DNA from: Streptomyces sp. MUM 178J
GTDB lineage: Bacteria; Actinomycetota; Actinomycetes; Streptomycetales; Streptomycetaceae
NCBI RefSeq assembly: GCF_022414575.1
Contig: NZ_JADWYQ010000032.1
Coordinates: forward strand, 1 to 64,000
Reading direction: 5' to 3'
DNA length: 64,000 nucleotides
Shown here: positions 41,466 to 50,001 of the stretch, piece after piece
Position numbering within the stretch: the stretch's first letter is position 1
Layout of the letters: every line of letters starts with the position of its first letter
Translations under genes and position numbers: made by a program
The notes under the pieces: model-generated
The model's input: only the letters and a program-made list of their open reading frames with translations
What the model was told of the DNA's origin: nothing
Databases searched by the model: none

Positions 41466-42524
41466 TCACCGGTTCCCGGTGTGCAGGCAGGCGCCGGGGC
41501 CGCAGTGGGCGACGACCACCGGGCAGGACGCGGCGGCGCGCACGGCCTCCGACACCTGGTCCGCGTCCGAACGACGGCACAGCACCTTGACGTTGGGGCC
41601 CGCGTCGATCGTGGCGTAGGCGGGCACGCCGTCCCGCCGCAGCCGCAGGACCGTGTCGAGCACGGTGAGGGAGGTCGGTGACAGGTATCGCACGGCCGGA
41701 CGTGCGGCCAGCATCGTGGCGTGCATGCCGAGCGCGTTCCGTTCGGCGACCTCACCGACCGTAGCCAGGTCCCCGTGCCGCAGTGCCTCCCGCATCTCGA
41801 CGAGGTCGTCCCGGCTTGACTCGGCCCACGCCCGGTAGAGCGGGGAGGTCTCGACCGTCCGCCGCATGGCCTCCCGGCTGGACACGGCTTTGGGACCGGC
41901 GTCGAGGAGGGCGATCACGAGCGCGGGGGTGAGGTCGCCGACTGCCACGGGCTCGGCATGGGAGGCGAGGTCCAGGGCCGTCTCCGTATCCCGGTCCGTG
42001 TTCGCCCCCGCCCGCCACACCGCGAACCCGCCGAAGATCGACCGCGAAGCCGAGCCCGAGCCCCGCCGGGCCAGGCGGGACAGGCCGGTGGCGTCCAGTC
42101 GGAGGCCGTACGCGGCGGCCGAGGCCACGGCCAGGGCGGCGAACCCGCTCGCCGAAGAGGCAAGGCCCGCCCCGGTGGGGACGGTGTTGGAGGTACCCAC
42201 GACGGCCCGTTCGGCTCGTCCGGCCCGCTCCCGGACCAGGTCGAGGAAGGCGGTGACCCGCCGGCCGGCCTCCCCCTGGGCGGGGGCGCCGTTGAGTGTC
42301 ACCTCGTCCGCTGTCGCCCCCGGACTCAGCCGTACGGAGGTGGTCGTGGGGAAGACGTCCAGAGTCATCGACAGGCTGTCGGTGTACGGCAGTACGAGCC
42401 GTGCGTCGCGCTTGCCCCAGTACTTGACCAGCGCGATGTTCGGGTGGGCGACCGCGGTGGCGCCGCCGTCCCGGGACCGTCCGTCCAACAGCTGTGCGTC
42501 CAAGAGCTGTACGTCAACGGGCAT
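41466..42524 (-). CDS. mvaD: Diphosphomevalonate decarboxylase
   Basis: ATP-dependent decarboxylation of mevalonate diphosphate to IPP. 352 residues. AVAHPNIALVKYWGKRDARL and LPYTDSLSMTLDVFPTTTSV are family hallmarks, with the GHMP loop TGAGLASSASGFAALAVA and the catalytic Asp region ATIDAGPNVKVLC at the C-terminus. The start at 42524 lies 11 bases inside the end of the mevalonate kinase gene. Confidence 0.94.
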   Translation of the reverse strand: MPVDVQLLDAQLLDGRSRDGGATAVAHPNIALVKYWGKRDARLVLPYTDSLSMTLDVFPTTTSVRLSPGATADEVTLNGAPAQGEAGRRVTAFLDLVRERAGRAERAVVGTSNTVPTGAGLASSASGFAALAVASAAAYGLRLDATGLSRLARRGSGSASRSIFGGFAVWRAGANTDRDTETALDLASHAEPVAVGDLTPALVIALLDAGPKAVSSREAMRRTVETSPLYRAWAESSRDDLVEMREALRHGDLATVGEVAERNALGMHATMLAARPAVRYLSPTSLTVLDTVLRLRRDGVPAYATIDAGPNVKVLCRRSDADQVSEAVRAAASCPVVVAHCGPGACLHTGNR

Positions 42525-43569
42525 GGCCGGAGAACCTCTCCATCGGCACGATCCAGGTCCGCGCGGCCCCGGCCTCACGCAGCCGCAGCTCGACCCGCTG
42601 GGCCTGCTCCGGCCCCTGGGCCAGGGCGATCACGCAGCCGCCCAGCCCACCGCCGCTGATCTTGGCGCCGAGCGCGTCCGCCGCAAGGGCCACGTCGACG
42701 AGGGTGTCGATGCGGTCCGTGCTGATTCCCACCTCGCCGAGCAGTTCATGACAGGCGGTCAGCCGGGTGCCGAAGGCGGCGGCCCGGCCGTCGGCGAGGT
42801 CGCGCACGGCGGCGCGAGTCAGCTCGGTGGCCCGGCCCACGAAGTCGGCCTGTGCCCGTGGGTCGCGTTCGAACCCGCGGCGCAGCAGCTCGACGGCGTC
42901 CTTGGTCCGGCCGGCGACACCACTGTCCGCGACGACGATCCGGCCGTCGAACCCGATCCGCGGTTCGCGGGCGACATCGCCGGAGAGCAGCACGGGATAT
43001 GGCGAGCCGGTGGCGAGGGTGTCGATGCCGCTCGCCCTGCCGTGCGCCACGGTCTCGGCAATCTGCACGAGGTCGAACACGGTCCCGGTGTCGAGTGCGA
43101 CGCCGAAGAGGTCGGCCAGGGCGAGGACCACGGCCCGTGCGCAGGCCGCGCTCGAGCCGAGCCCCCGGCCGGTCGGGATCGCACAGTCGATGAGCACGTC
43201 CACATGAGGGACGCCGACGACGCCCGCCACCCGCTTGAACTCGGCCACCAGCCCCCGCAGCCCGTCGGACGCCTCCAGCACCACCGGCTCGGACGCCCCC
43301 GTGAGTGTGAAGGTGACGTCACCCGCGGCCGCGGACTCGTGCGACGACTGCGCGGCGCTCGCCGTGACCGTCAGCTCCGCGACCGGGAGAGCGAGCGCCG
43401 GGGCCCCGTAGACGACGGCGTGCTCGCCCAGCAGAATCACTTTCCCATGGGCGCATCCCATACCTAGTTCACGGCTCTTCGAGTTTCCCGGCGCTCCCTG
43501 TGCCGAGGTCGGCAGAGTCAACGCGCTCAACTCCCCTTGTCGTTTCCTTTGTCCGATCGCTTCAACCAT
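42514..43569 (-). CDS. mvaK1: Mevalonate kinase
   Basis: GHMP kinase phosphorylating mevalonate at O5. About 351 residues. GKVILLGEHAVVYGAPALAL (motif 1), IPTGRGLGSSAACARAVVLA (motif 2) and LGAKISGGGLGGCVIAL (motif 3) are intact. The ATG at 43569 (MVEAIGQRKRQGELSALTLP) is chosen because the segment KRQxELSALTLPTSA is also the N-terminus of the CL190 enzyme as I recall it; no strong RBS is seen, and a start nearer 43540 is possible. Gene order mvaK1-mvaD-mvaK2-fni-mvaA-mvaS equals that of known Streptomyces mevalonate clusters. Confidence 0.93.
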   Translation of the reverse strand: MVEAIGQRKRQGELSALTLPTSAQGAPGNSKSRELGMGCAHGKVILLGEHAVVYGAPALALPVAELTVTASAAQSSHESAAAGDVTFTLTGASEPVVLEASDGLRGLVAEFKRVAGVVGVPHVDVLIDCAIPTGRGLGSSAACARAVVLALADLFGVALDTGTVFDLVQIAETVAHGRASGIDTLATGSPYPVLLSGDVAREPRIGFDGRIVVADSGVAGRTKDAVELLRRGFERDPRAQADFVGRATELTRAAVRDLADGRAAAFGTRLTACHELLGEVGISTDRIDTLVDVALAADALGAKISGGGLGGCVIALAQGPEQAQRVELRLREAGAARTWIVPMERFSGHAR

Positions 43570-43657
43570 CGGATCACTAGGACGAGAATTACCTACGAAA
43601 TTATTCAGGACAACAACTCCGTGGAATCGCTGAAAATGCACGCGCTTTTCGGCGGAA
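43570..43657 (-). promoter_or_regulatory. A+T-rich gap upstream of mvaK1, possible internal promoter
   Basis: The 88 bp between the prenyl synthase stop and the mevalonate kinase start are unusually A+T-rich for this genome. On the minus strand they contain GTTGTC and TAATTC elements separated by about 17 bp. This would allow the mevalonate genes to be expressed apart from the genes upstream. Prediction only. Confidence 0.3.
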
Positions 43658-44746
43658 TCAGTGGATTCGCTGCGTCGCGCTGACCGCCATCGCCGCGAGT
43701 CGCCCCACCGCGTGCTCGTCGGCCCCGCTCGTCCGCAGTGCGGCGAGGGCCCGTTCCGTACGCCGGGCGATGTCCTGCTCGACGAGGTCAACCGCGCCCG
43801 TGTCGACGAGGACACGGCGGATGGTGACGAGTTCGGCCTCATCGATGTCAGTGCCGATCTTCGCCCTGAGGAATCCGGCTCCGTCCGGGTCGCACTCGTC
43901 GGCGCGGCGCAGCGCCGTGGCGAGCAGGACCGTCCGCTTGCCCTCGCGGAGGTCGTCACCGGAGGGTTTGCCCGTGACGACGGGGTCGCCGAAGACGCCC
44001 AGCAGGTCGTCGCGGAGCTGGAAGGCGATACCGATGTCCGCGCCGAACGCGCGGTAGGCAGAGATCAGTCGCTCGTCCGCGCCGGCGATCGCGGCGCCGA
44101 GGTGCAACGGACGTTCCACGGTGTACGAGGCCGTCTTGAACCGGTCGACCCGCAGCGCCGACGCGATGTCCTCGGCGCCGCTCGCCTCGGCAGTGAGGTC
44201 GAGCAGTTGCCCGCACAACACCTCCGTGCGCATCGCGGACCACACCGGACCGATCCGCGCCTGCGCCCGGTCCGGCAGTCCGGAGGCGCGGATCAGGTCG
44301 TCGGCCCAGGCCTGGGCCAGGTCGCCGACGAGGATCGCGGTGCCGGTGCCGTAGTCGACCGGGTCGCCCGACCAGTGGTGTTCGCGGTGCTGTTCGGCGA
44401 ACGTCACATGCGCGGCGGGGAAGCCGCGGCGGGTCAGGGAAGCGTCGATGATGTCGTCGTGGATCAGGGCGGAGGCGTGCAGCAGCTCCAGTGCCGCGCA
44501 GGCGCGGGCGACCGCCAGGGCGGCCGGTCCCTCGGGGTCGCCGCCCGCGCCGAGCCAGCCCAGCCAGGCGAACGTCGGCCGTACCCGCTTGCCGCCCCGC
44601 AGCACATAGCTCTCCAGTTCCTCGACCGCGCGGACCACGCCCGCCCCGATCGCGTCTGCCTCGCCGCGGCGGGCGGTGAAGAACCCCCGCAGTGCGGTGG
44701 TGAAGAGTTCCGTTGCCACGACCGTCTCGGGATGTCCCACAGCCAT
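43658..44746 (-). CDS. Polyprenyl diphosphate synthase (GPP/FPP/GGPP synthase family)
   Basis: Trans-prenyltransferase that extends DMAPP with IPP. 362 residues from the ATG at 44746. The first Asp-rich motif is DDIID (residues 97-101) with the following RRG (LTRRGFPAAH), and the second is LRDDLLGVFGDP. The residues four and five before the first motif are small (Ala, Ser), so nothing bulky closes the pocket there, and chains beyond C10 are feasible; actual length cannot be read from sequence. It lies four bases after the UbiA gene and upstream of mvaK1, the same place as the prenyl synthase in other Streptomyces mevalonate clusters. It most likely makes the donor for the UbiA enzyme. Confidence 0.88.
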   Translation of the reverse strand: MAVGHPETVVATELFTTALRGFFTARRGEADAIGAGVVRAVEELESYVLRGGKRVRPTFAWLGWLGAGGDPEGPAALAVARACAALELLHASALIHDDIIDASLTRRGFPAAHVTFAEQHREHHWSGDPVDYGTGTAILVGDLAQAWADDLIRASGLPDRAQARIGPVWSAMRTEVLCGQLLDLTAEASGAEDIASALRVDRFKTASYTVERPLHLGAAIAGADERLISAYRAFGADIGIAFQLRDDLLGVFGDPVVTGKPSGDDLREGKRTVLLATALRRADECDPDGAGFLRAKIGTDIDEAELVTIRRVLVDTGAVDLVEQDIARRTERALAALRTSGADEHAVGRLAAMAVSATQRIH

Positions 44747-44750
44747 GGTG

Positions 44751-45752
44751 TCAGCGCCCCCCGAGGACGAAGAGCGCCAGCGCCACGTTGGTGAAGCCCA
44801 GCGCGACCCCGTGGTACGGCAGGGACAACGCATGCTTGCGCACCGTGGCGAGCGCGGTGTCGAAGGAGTCGCGGGTACCGCTGGTGACCATCCAGATGTA
44901 GCGCTGGCTCACCAGCCAGACCACGGCGTAGAGCGCCAGCCCCCAGGTGAATCCGAAGCCGAGCAGGACCGCGCCCAGGACCATTAGCGCGCCGAGGGCC
45001 AGCATCGCGGACTGCACCTGCATCGCCCTGCGAATGCCGAGCGCGATGACGTAGGTACGGATGCCGAACTGCTGGTCCTCCAGGTAGTCCTCGGCGTGGT
45101 TGGTGACGAACGTGCCCGTCAGCGTCAGCGACAGACCGACGACGACCAGGACACTGGCCCACTCCAGCGGGTGCTCGTAGGCCCGCAGGGCGAACATCCC
45201 GGGGATGAACACACAACCGAACTGCAGGGTCGGCAACTGCCAGAGGCCAGCGCTCTTGAGGTGCAGCGGCGGCAGCGAGTACGCCACTCCCATCAGCCAG
45301 CCGGCCAACGCGATCGGCACCAGATCCCAGTGCCCGGTGCGCACGGCGAGGAAGACCGACGCGCCGAGGTACAGGGCGGACGTTACGGCGAAGTGGGCGA
45401 CTACCTTACGCACCCCGAGGCCGTAGACGGCCTTCGGCTGGCGGGACTTGTACGTGGCGTCCAGCTCACGGTCGGCCAACGCGTTCAGCATGTCGGCCAT
45501 CTGCATGTGGGTGACGCAGAACAGGAACGCCACGACCGCGTTCACGGAGGCGAGCTCACCCCAGGCGCGGGCGCCCAGCACGGTCGGTACGAGGCCGATG
45601 ACCATGTGGATGGGCAGGAACTCGATACGGCGGATGACCAGGGCGTACTTGAGGCGCGTGCCGAGCGGGGCGCGTTCGGTCGGCACGCCGCGGGAGTCGG
45701 AGAATACCTGGGCGATTTTCGTACCGGATGTAGTGGCGCTCGTGCTGGACAC
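44751..45752 (-). CDS. UbiA-family membrane prenyltransferase (phenazine prenyltransferase candidate)
   Basis: 333-residue protein with about eight or nine hydrophobic helices. The two Asp-rich, Mg-diphosphate motifs are present: N90-x3-D94-x3-D98 (MLNALADRELDATYKSRQP) and D222-x3-D226 (TNHAEDYLEDQQFGIRT). Sited between the PhzS-like hydroxylase and the prenyl synthase, it is the only aromatic prenyltransferase in the island; no soluble ABBA-type enzyme (as in endophenazine clusters) was found. A UbiA-type enzyme, Mpz10, has been described as a 1,6-dihydroxyphenazine prenyltransferase, which supports this role. Acceptor position and chain length are inference. Confidence 0.85.
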   Translation of the reverse strand: MSSTSATTSGTKIAQVFSDSRGVPTERAPLGTRLKYALVIRRIEFLPIHMVIGLVPTVLGARAWGELASVNAVVAFLFCVTHMQMADMLNALADRELDATYKSRQPKAVYGLGVRKVVAHFAVTSALYLGASVFLAVRTGHWDLVPIALAGWLMGVAYSLPPLHLKSAGLWQLPTLQFGCVFIPGMFALRAYEHPLEWASVLVVVGLSLTLTGTFVTNHAEDYLEDQQFGIRTYVIALGIRRAMQVQSAMLALGALMVLGAVLLGFGFTWGLALYAVVWLVSQRYIWMVTSGTRDSFDTALATVRKHALSLPYHGVALGFTNVALALFVLGGR

Positions 45753-45881
45753 GGGAGCGGACCCTTCTCTCGTGGAAACTTCGGAATCGGTGGGCGGAAC
45801 AGGCGACAGTGCGCGGGCCGCGCGACGTCGTGGGGTTGTCTCCCGCTCGTGCGGCGAGTGGGGGCCACGGCGGTCGTTCGG

Positions 45882-47105
45882 CTACGCCCCTTCGACAGCG
45901 GCGCGGTAGTCGCGGGTGATGGTTCGCAGTTCGCCGGAAACGTCACCGCCCAGGCGGTCGGCGAGGGCGCGTTCGGAGCGGTCCATCCTGCGGTTGGCGT
46001 GCACGATCGCCGTGGTGGCCGGCCGACGGGCCGCCTCGTACCGGCGCAGCGCGGCGGCGGTGTCGTCCGCGCCGGAGAGCCCAGACGGTCCCGAAGACGC
46101 GGCCAGTTCGGTGGCCAGGACGACTGAATCGAGGATCGCCTGGCTCGCGCCGTTCGCGCCGATCGGATACATCGGGTGCGCTGCGTCACCGAGGAGGGTG
46201 ACCAGGTGCTCGCCCCAGGAGGCGAGCGGATCGCGGTCCACCATCGGGTAGTGCAGGATCCGGGGGCTCGCGCCGAGTGTTGCGCGGATGTCGAGCCAGT
46301 CGAACTCCCAGTCCGCGAAGTGCGGGAGCAGATCACCCAGGCGGCCCGCTCCGACGTGGGAGGAGGCGGCGGCGCCCGGCACAGCGGCCAGACACACCCA
46401 GTTGAGCAGGAACGTGCCGCGTTCGGCGTGCCGTCGGGAGCAAGGGTAGGCGACGATCCGGTTCGCCCGGTCGTCGGCCGCGATGATCATTGTCCGCCCG
46501 TCGAGGAACTCGGGCAGTTCGGCCAGTCCACGCCACATCCGTACAGCCGTCGTACGCACCGGCGGCTCGTCGGGGTGCAGTCGGGCCCGTACGGCCGAGT
46601 GCAGCCCGTCCGCGCCGATCAGCGCGTCGGCCTCGATGGCCGTCGCCCCGCCGGTTGGCATGTGTATCTGTACGGAAACCCGGTCGCCGCCCTGGTCAAA
46701 CCCGCGTACCTCGGCCCCGGTGCGGATCGCGTCCGCGCCGAGCCGTTCGCATACGGCGTCGAGGAGCAGGGTCTGCAGCTCGCCGCGGTGGATGGAGTAC
46801 TGCGGTGCCGGGTGGCCCGCCGCCGCGCCCCGTGGTTCGCTCCACAGAGTGGCACCCTTGTGGTTGAGGTACCGATGTTCGCGGGTGGCGATGCCGGTGG
46901 CGGCGAGAGCGTCGCCGAGGCCGAGGCCGATGAGTTCGGCGACCGCGACGGGCTGGATGTTGATGCCGACGCCGAGCGGCCGGATCTCAGGGGCGCTCTC
47001 CAGGACGGTGGCGGCCAGTCCGCGGGCGTGCAGTGCCAGCGCGGCCGTGAGGCCCCCGATGCCGGCGCCGGCGATCACGATGCCGGACTGGGCTGGATTG
47101 GTCAT
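45882..47105 (-). CDS. phzS: PhzS-like FAD-dependent phenazine hydroxylase
   Basis: Group-A flavoprotein monooxygenase, 407 residues from the ATG at 47105 (PhzS of Pseudomonas has about 400). The first half matches PhzS closely: VIAGAGIGGLTAALALHARG, then ESAPEIRPLGVGINIQPVAV, ATLWSEPRGAAAGHPAPQYS and IHRGELQTLLLDAV. VADVxxGADGLHSAVRARLHPDE-like residues, ILHYPMVDRDPLASWG and LLGDAAHPMYPIGANGASQ complete FAD binding. PhzS decarboxylates and hydroxylates a phenazine-1-carboxylate derivative to a 1-hydroxyphenazine. That would give the phenolic acceptor for the UbiA enzyme. 129 bp lie between it and ubiA. Confidence 0.88.
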   Translation of the reverse strand: MTNPAQSGIVIAGAGIGGLTAALALHARGLAATVLESAPEIRPLGVGINIQPVAVAELIGLGLGDALAATGIATREHRYLNHKGATLWSEPRGAAAGHPAPQYSIHRGELQTLLLDAVCERLGADAIRTGAEVRGFDQGGDRVSVQIHMPTGGATAIEADALIGADGLHSAVRARLHPDEPPVRTTAVRMWRGLAELPEFLDGRTMIIAADDRANRIVAYPCSRRHAERGTFLLNWVCLAAVPGAAASSHVGAGRLGDLLPHFADWEFDWLDIRATLGASPRILHYPMVDRDPLASWGEHLVTLLGDAAHPMYPIGANGASQAILDSVVLATELAASSGPSGLSGADDTAAALRRYEAARRPATTAIVHANRRMDRSERALADRLGGDVSGELRTITRDYRAAVEGA

Positions 47106-47156
47106 GGCGGCTGTCACCCTTCTGCGGAACGGAGTGGGGAAGAGGCCCAAAGCGCG

Positions 47157-47486
47157 CTAGGGGGCGGTGGCCACCGAGACCACCGAGTACAGGACGGGGG
47201 CGGGTTTGCCGAGCTCGGCCGTGCGGCGCGCGTACTCCTGGGCGGCGGAGTCGGCGAGGGTGGCCTGGATGTCCTGCGGGCTGCGCCACTGGGCGTAGTT
47301 CACGACCCGGCTGCCGTCCTTGCTGACGAGGATGTGCGCCGAGACGAAACCGGGACGGTGTCGGAAGACCTTGTCGAGTCCTTCGTTCAGCAGCGCGACG
47401 AGTTCTTGCTGTTTCGCCGGGTCTACTTCGAAGACATTGATCAAGGTGACGAGATTGTCGTCCGGTCGAATTGTCATCTCACTCAT
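47157..47486 (-). CDS. ABM-domain (antibiotic biosynthesis monooxygenase-like) small protein
   Basis: 109 residues from the ATG at 47486; ATG 47477 is possible. NLVTLINVFEVDPAKQQELV and FRHRPGFVSAHILVSKDGSR followed by VVNYAQWRSPQDIQATL form a single dimeric alpha/beta-barrel ABM domain. Such proteins oxidise polyaromatic intermediates without cofactor or merely assist folding of intermediates. It begins the transcription unit ABM-phzS-ubiA-prenyl synthase-mevalonate, 51 bp ahead of phzS. A role in late oxidation of a dihydrophenazine is plausible but unproven. Confidence 0.85.
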   Translation of the reverse strand: MSEMTIRPDDNLVTLINVFEVDPAKQQELVALLNEGLDKVFRHRPGFVSAHILVSKDGSRVVNYAQWRSPQDIQATLADSAAQEYARRTAELGKPAPVLYSVVSVATAP

Positions 47487-47572
47487 GGAGTCGAAACTAA
47501 CGACTTCCAAATGGCCCGGACAATACGTGCGTTGACTCACAGGGAATGCGCGCCGAGTGGAATTCAATTGCG

Positions 47573-47616
47573 CGGGCGACGGCCACGGAAGCGGAGCTTC
47601 CGCCGGCCGTCGCCCG
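47573..47616 (-). terminator. Hairpin terminator between the phz operon and the prenylation operon
   Basis: A 12-bp perfect outer stem (CGGGCGACGGCC at 47573-47584 with 47605-47616) encloses a second hairpin (GGAAGCGGAGCTTCC). It sits 37 bp after the minus-strand monooxygenase stop and 87 bp before the ABM start, so it should separate the two operons. Confidence 0.75.
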
Positions 47617-47652
47617 GTGTCCCCCCAAGGGGGCGTGAGGAGATCCGGCGGG

Positions 47653-49311
47653 TCAGACCGAGGTGAGGGACGGCCGGCCGTCCAGGGTGAAGCCCTCGTA
47701 GTCGGCGGCGACGATCTCGCGCAGTCGCTGCCGGTAGGCGCCGATCCCGCCGAAGTAGAATAGGGTGCGCCGCTTGCTGCCGGGGATGTTCGTGCCGAAG
47801 ATCCACGACTCGGTCTGGGCGAACAGGCTGTGCTCGGCCATCTCCCGGCAGAGCGTGGTCCAGCCCTCCTCCGCGGCGGTGGTCGCCTCGATCGTGCCGA
47901 TGCCGCGCCGTTCCGCCGCGCGGACCGCCTCGGCGATCCACTCGACCTGGGTCTCCAGGCCCGGCGGCAGGTTGCAGAACACGCTGTTGGGGCCGAAGAC
48001 CATGAACAGGTTGGGGAACCCGTTCATGGCGATGCCGAGGTAACTACTCGGGGCGTCACCCCAGTGCTCCCCCAGCTCGACGCCCCCGCGGCCGCGGATA
48101 TCGATCTGGCGGTAGCCGCCCTCCATGGCATCGAAGCCGGTCGCGAAGACGAGGACGTCAAGTTCGTGTGCGGTGCCGTCCTCGGTGACGAGGCCGGTCG
48201 GGGTGATCTGCGCGATCGGGTTCTCCTTGGTGGACACCAGGGTGACGTTGCCGCGGTTGTATGTCTCGTAGTAACCAGAGTTGCAGATGGGCCGCTTGGC
48301 GTAGAAGTCGCTCGGCATGAGCTTGCGGGCGGTCTCGGGGTCTCCCACGATCTGCGCGATCTTCGACCGTATGAACGACGCGGCGGCCTCGTTCGCCACC
48401 GGGTCGAAGGCCAGGTCGGCGAAGGTGCCGAACATGAAATGGAAGCCGTTGCCCGCCTGCCACGCCTTCTCGAAGACGCGCTCGCGCTCGGCCTCGGAGA
48501 CGCTCATCGCGGGCGTCTCGCTCTCCTTGAAGCCGCAGCCGACCCGGGAATTGAAGACCTGCTCCCAGATCTCGTCGTACTTCTCCCGTACCTCGGCCAG
48601 GTACTCGTCGCTGAGCGGCCCGTCGCCGGAGGGCACGACGTACTGCGCGGAGCGCTGGAACACCGTGAGGTGCCCGGCCGTCTTCGCGGCGGCGCAGATG
48701 AACTGGGTGCCGGTGGACCCGGTGCCGACGACCCCGACACGCTTGCCCGCGATGTCGAGGTCCGCAGGCCAGGACCCGGTGTGCACGATCGGCCCGGCGA
48801 AACTGTCCCGGCCCTTGATGTCGGGGAGGTTCGCGGACGACAGCGGTCCGAGCGCGCTGACCACGTACCGGGCGGTGAACTCCTCGCCGCCGTCGGTCCG
48901 CGCGGTCCACAGGTTGCTCGCCTCGTCGTATGTCAGCGACTTGATCGCGGTGTCGAACTGGATGTCCTTGCGCAGGTCGTGCCGGTCGACGACCGCCTCC
49001 AGGTACGCAAGGATCTCCGGCTGGGTGGCGTAGCGGGTCTTCCACTGCCACTCGCGCAGCATCTCCTTGTCGAAGGAGTAGCGGTACACGATGCTGTCGA
49101 CGTCCGCGGCGGCGCCCGGGTAGCGATTCCAGTACCAGGTGCCGCCGACACCGCCGGCCTTGTCGAAGACCCGTACAGTGAGGCCGGCCTCGTCGCGCAG
49201 CTTGTGCAGCATGTAGATGCCGGCGATTCCGGCGCCGACGACGAGGGCGTCGAAGTGGGTCGGCCGGTCCTCCGTGACGCCGTCGGCGACTGCGTTGGTG
49301 ACTGCGTTCAT
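47653..49311 (-). CDS. Baeyer-Villiger-type flavin monooxygenase
   Basis: 552 residues from the ATG at 49311, with GAAAGG eight bases upstream. The FAD fold is DALVVGAGIAGIYMLHKLRD, the NADPH fold is KRVGVVGTGSTGTQFICAA, and between them lies FAGPIVHTGSWP, a clear form of the BVMO fingerprint F-x-G-x3-H-x3-W. FGPNSVFCNLPPGLETQVEW near the C-terminus is typical of cyclohexanone/phenylacetone-type enzymes. It is the last gene of the phz operon, 44 bp after phzG. Its task could be a second hydroxylation, N-oxidation, or oxidation of the prenyl chain; the family does not decide. Confidence 0.87.
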   Translation of the reverse strand: MNAVTNAVADGVTEDRPTHFDALVVGAGIAGIYMLHKLRDEAGLTVRVFDKAGGVGGTWYWNRYPGAAADVDSIVYRYSFDKEMLREWQWKTRYATQPEILAYLEAVVDRHDLRKDIQFDTAIKSLTYDEASNLWTARTDGGEEFTARYVVSALGPLSSANLPDIKGRDSFAGPIVHTGSWPADLDIAGKRVGVVGTGSTGTQFICAAAKTAGHLTVFQRSAQYVVPSGDGPLSDEYLAEVREKYDEIWEQVFNSRVGCGFKESETPAMSVSEAERERVFEKAWQAGNGFHFMFGTFADLAFDPVANEAAASFIRSKIAQIVGDPETARKLMPSDFYAKRPICNSGYYETYNRGNVTLVSTKENPIAQITPTGLVTEDGTAHELDVLVFATGFDAMEGGYRQIDIRGRGGVELGEHWGDAPSSYLGIAMNGFPNLFMVFGPNSVFCNLPPGLETQVEWIAEAVRAAERRGIGTIEATTAAEEGWTTLCREMAEHSLFAQTESWIFGTNIPGSKRRTLFYFGGIGAYRQRLREIVAADYEGFTLDGRPSLTSV

Positions 49312-49355
49312 GACTGCCTTTCGAAGCTTCGATGGGTGTGGGTGGGCGCCGGCGG

Positions 49356-49991
49356 TCACGGCTGGAGCCTGGCGACCTGCCATCCGGTGGCCGTCCGCTC
49401 GTAGCGGAGCCGCCGGTGCAGCCGGCTCCGCGCGGCGGACCAGAACTCCACGGAGTGCGGCTGCAGCCGGTATCCGACGAAGCGCTGCGGGCGCGGCAGC
49501 GGGATGCCCTCGGCTGCGTAACGATCGGCCTCGTCCTGCAGTCGGCGTGGATCGTCGAACGGCTCGCTCTGCCGGGAGGCGGTGGTCATCGGGTGCAGGC
49601 CGGGTGCGCGGCTGTGCCAGAGCCGGTCGTTCTCGTCGTTGTCCAGCCGTACGACGGGGCCCGAGACGCACAGCTGCCGTGCGGTCTCCCGCCAGTAGAA
49701 GAGGCCCGACGCCCAGCCGGTCTCGGCGATCTCGCGGCCCTTGCGGCTGGTGCTGTGCGTGGTGAACAGCAGCCCCTCGCCGGACACGTCGGTGACAGCG
49801 ACGATCCGGTTGGAGGGACGTCCGCTCGCGTCGGCGGTGGCCAGGGCCAGGGCGTACGGTTCGCGTACACCGCTCTCGACGGCCGCCTTCAGCCAGGCGA
49901 CAGCCGGTTTCATGGGTTCGGGCGGCGGGTCGTCGTACTCGGGGAAGTCGAGGCCGGCAACTCCGGTGAGACTCTCCAGTTCGCTGCTCAC
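49356..49991 (-). CDS. phzG: PhzG, FMN-dependent dihydrophenazine oxidase
   Basis: Pyridoxamine-phosphate-oxidase fold, 211 residues from the GTG at 49991, with GGGGGAG just upstream. ALALATADASGRPSNRIVAV, EGLLFTTHSTSRKGREIAET and GWASGLFYWRETARQLCVSG are FMN-binding blocks, and the end PHSVEFWSAARSRLHRRLRY is typical of PNPOx/PhzG. PhzG oxidises the unstable hexahydrophenazine carboxylates toward aromatic products. It starts ten bases after the phzF stop. Confidence 0.92.
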   Translation of the reverse strand: MSSELESLTGVAGLDFPEYDDPPPEPMKPAVAWLKAAVESGVREPYALALATADASGRPSNRIVAVTDVSGEGLLFTTHSTSRKGREIAETGWASGLFYWRETARQLCVSGPVVRLDNDENDRLWHSRAPGLHPMTTASRQSEPFDDPRRLQDEADRYAAEGIPLPRPQRFVGYRLQPHSVEFWSAARSRLHRRLRYERTATGWQVARLQP

Positions 49992-50001
49992 TACTCCCCC
50001 G

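Noticed and set aside
49312..49671. N-terminal extension of the BVMO frame up to 49671
   Set aside because: It would run antiparallel-free through the phzG coding region on the same strand; the ATG at 49311 with RBS and the FAD fold right after it is far better.
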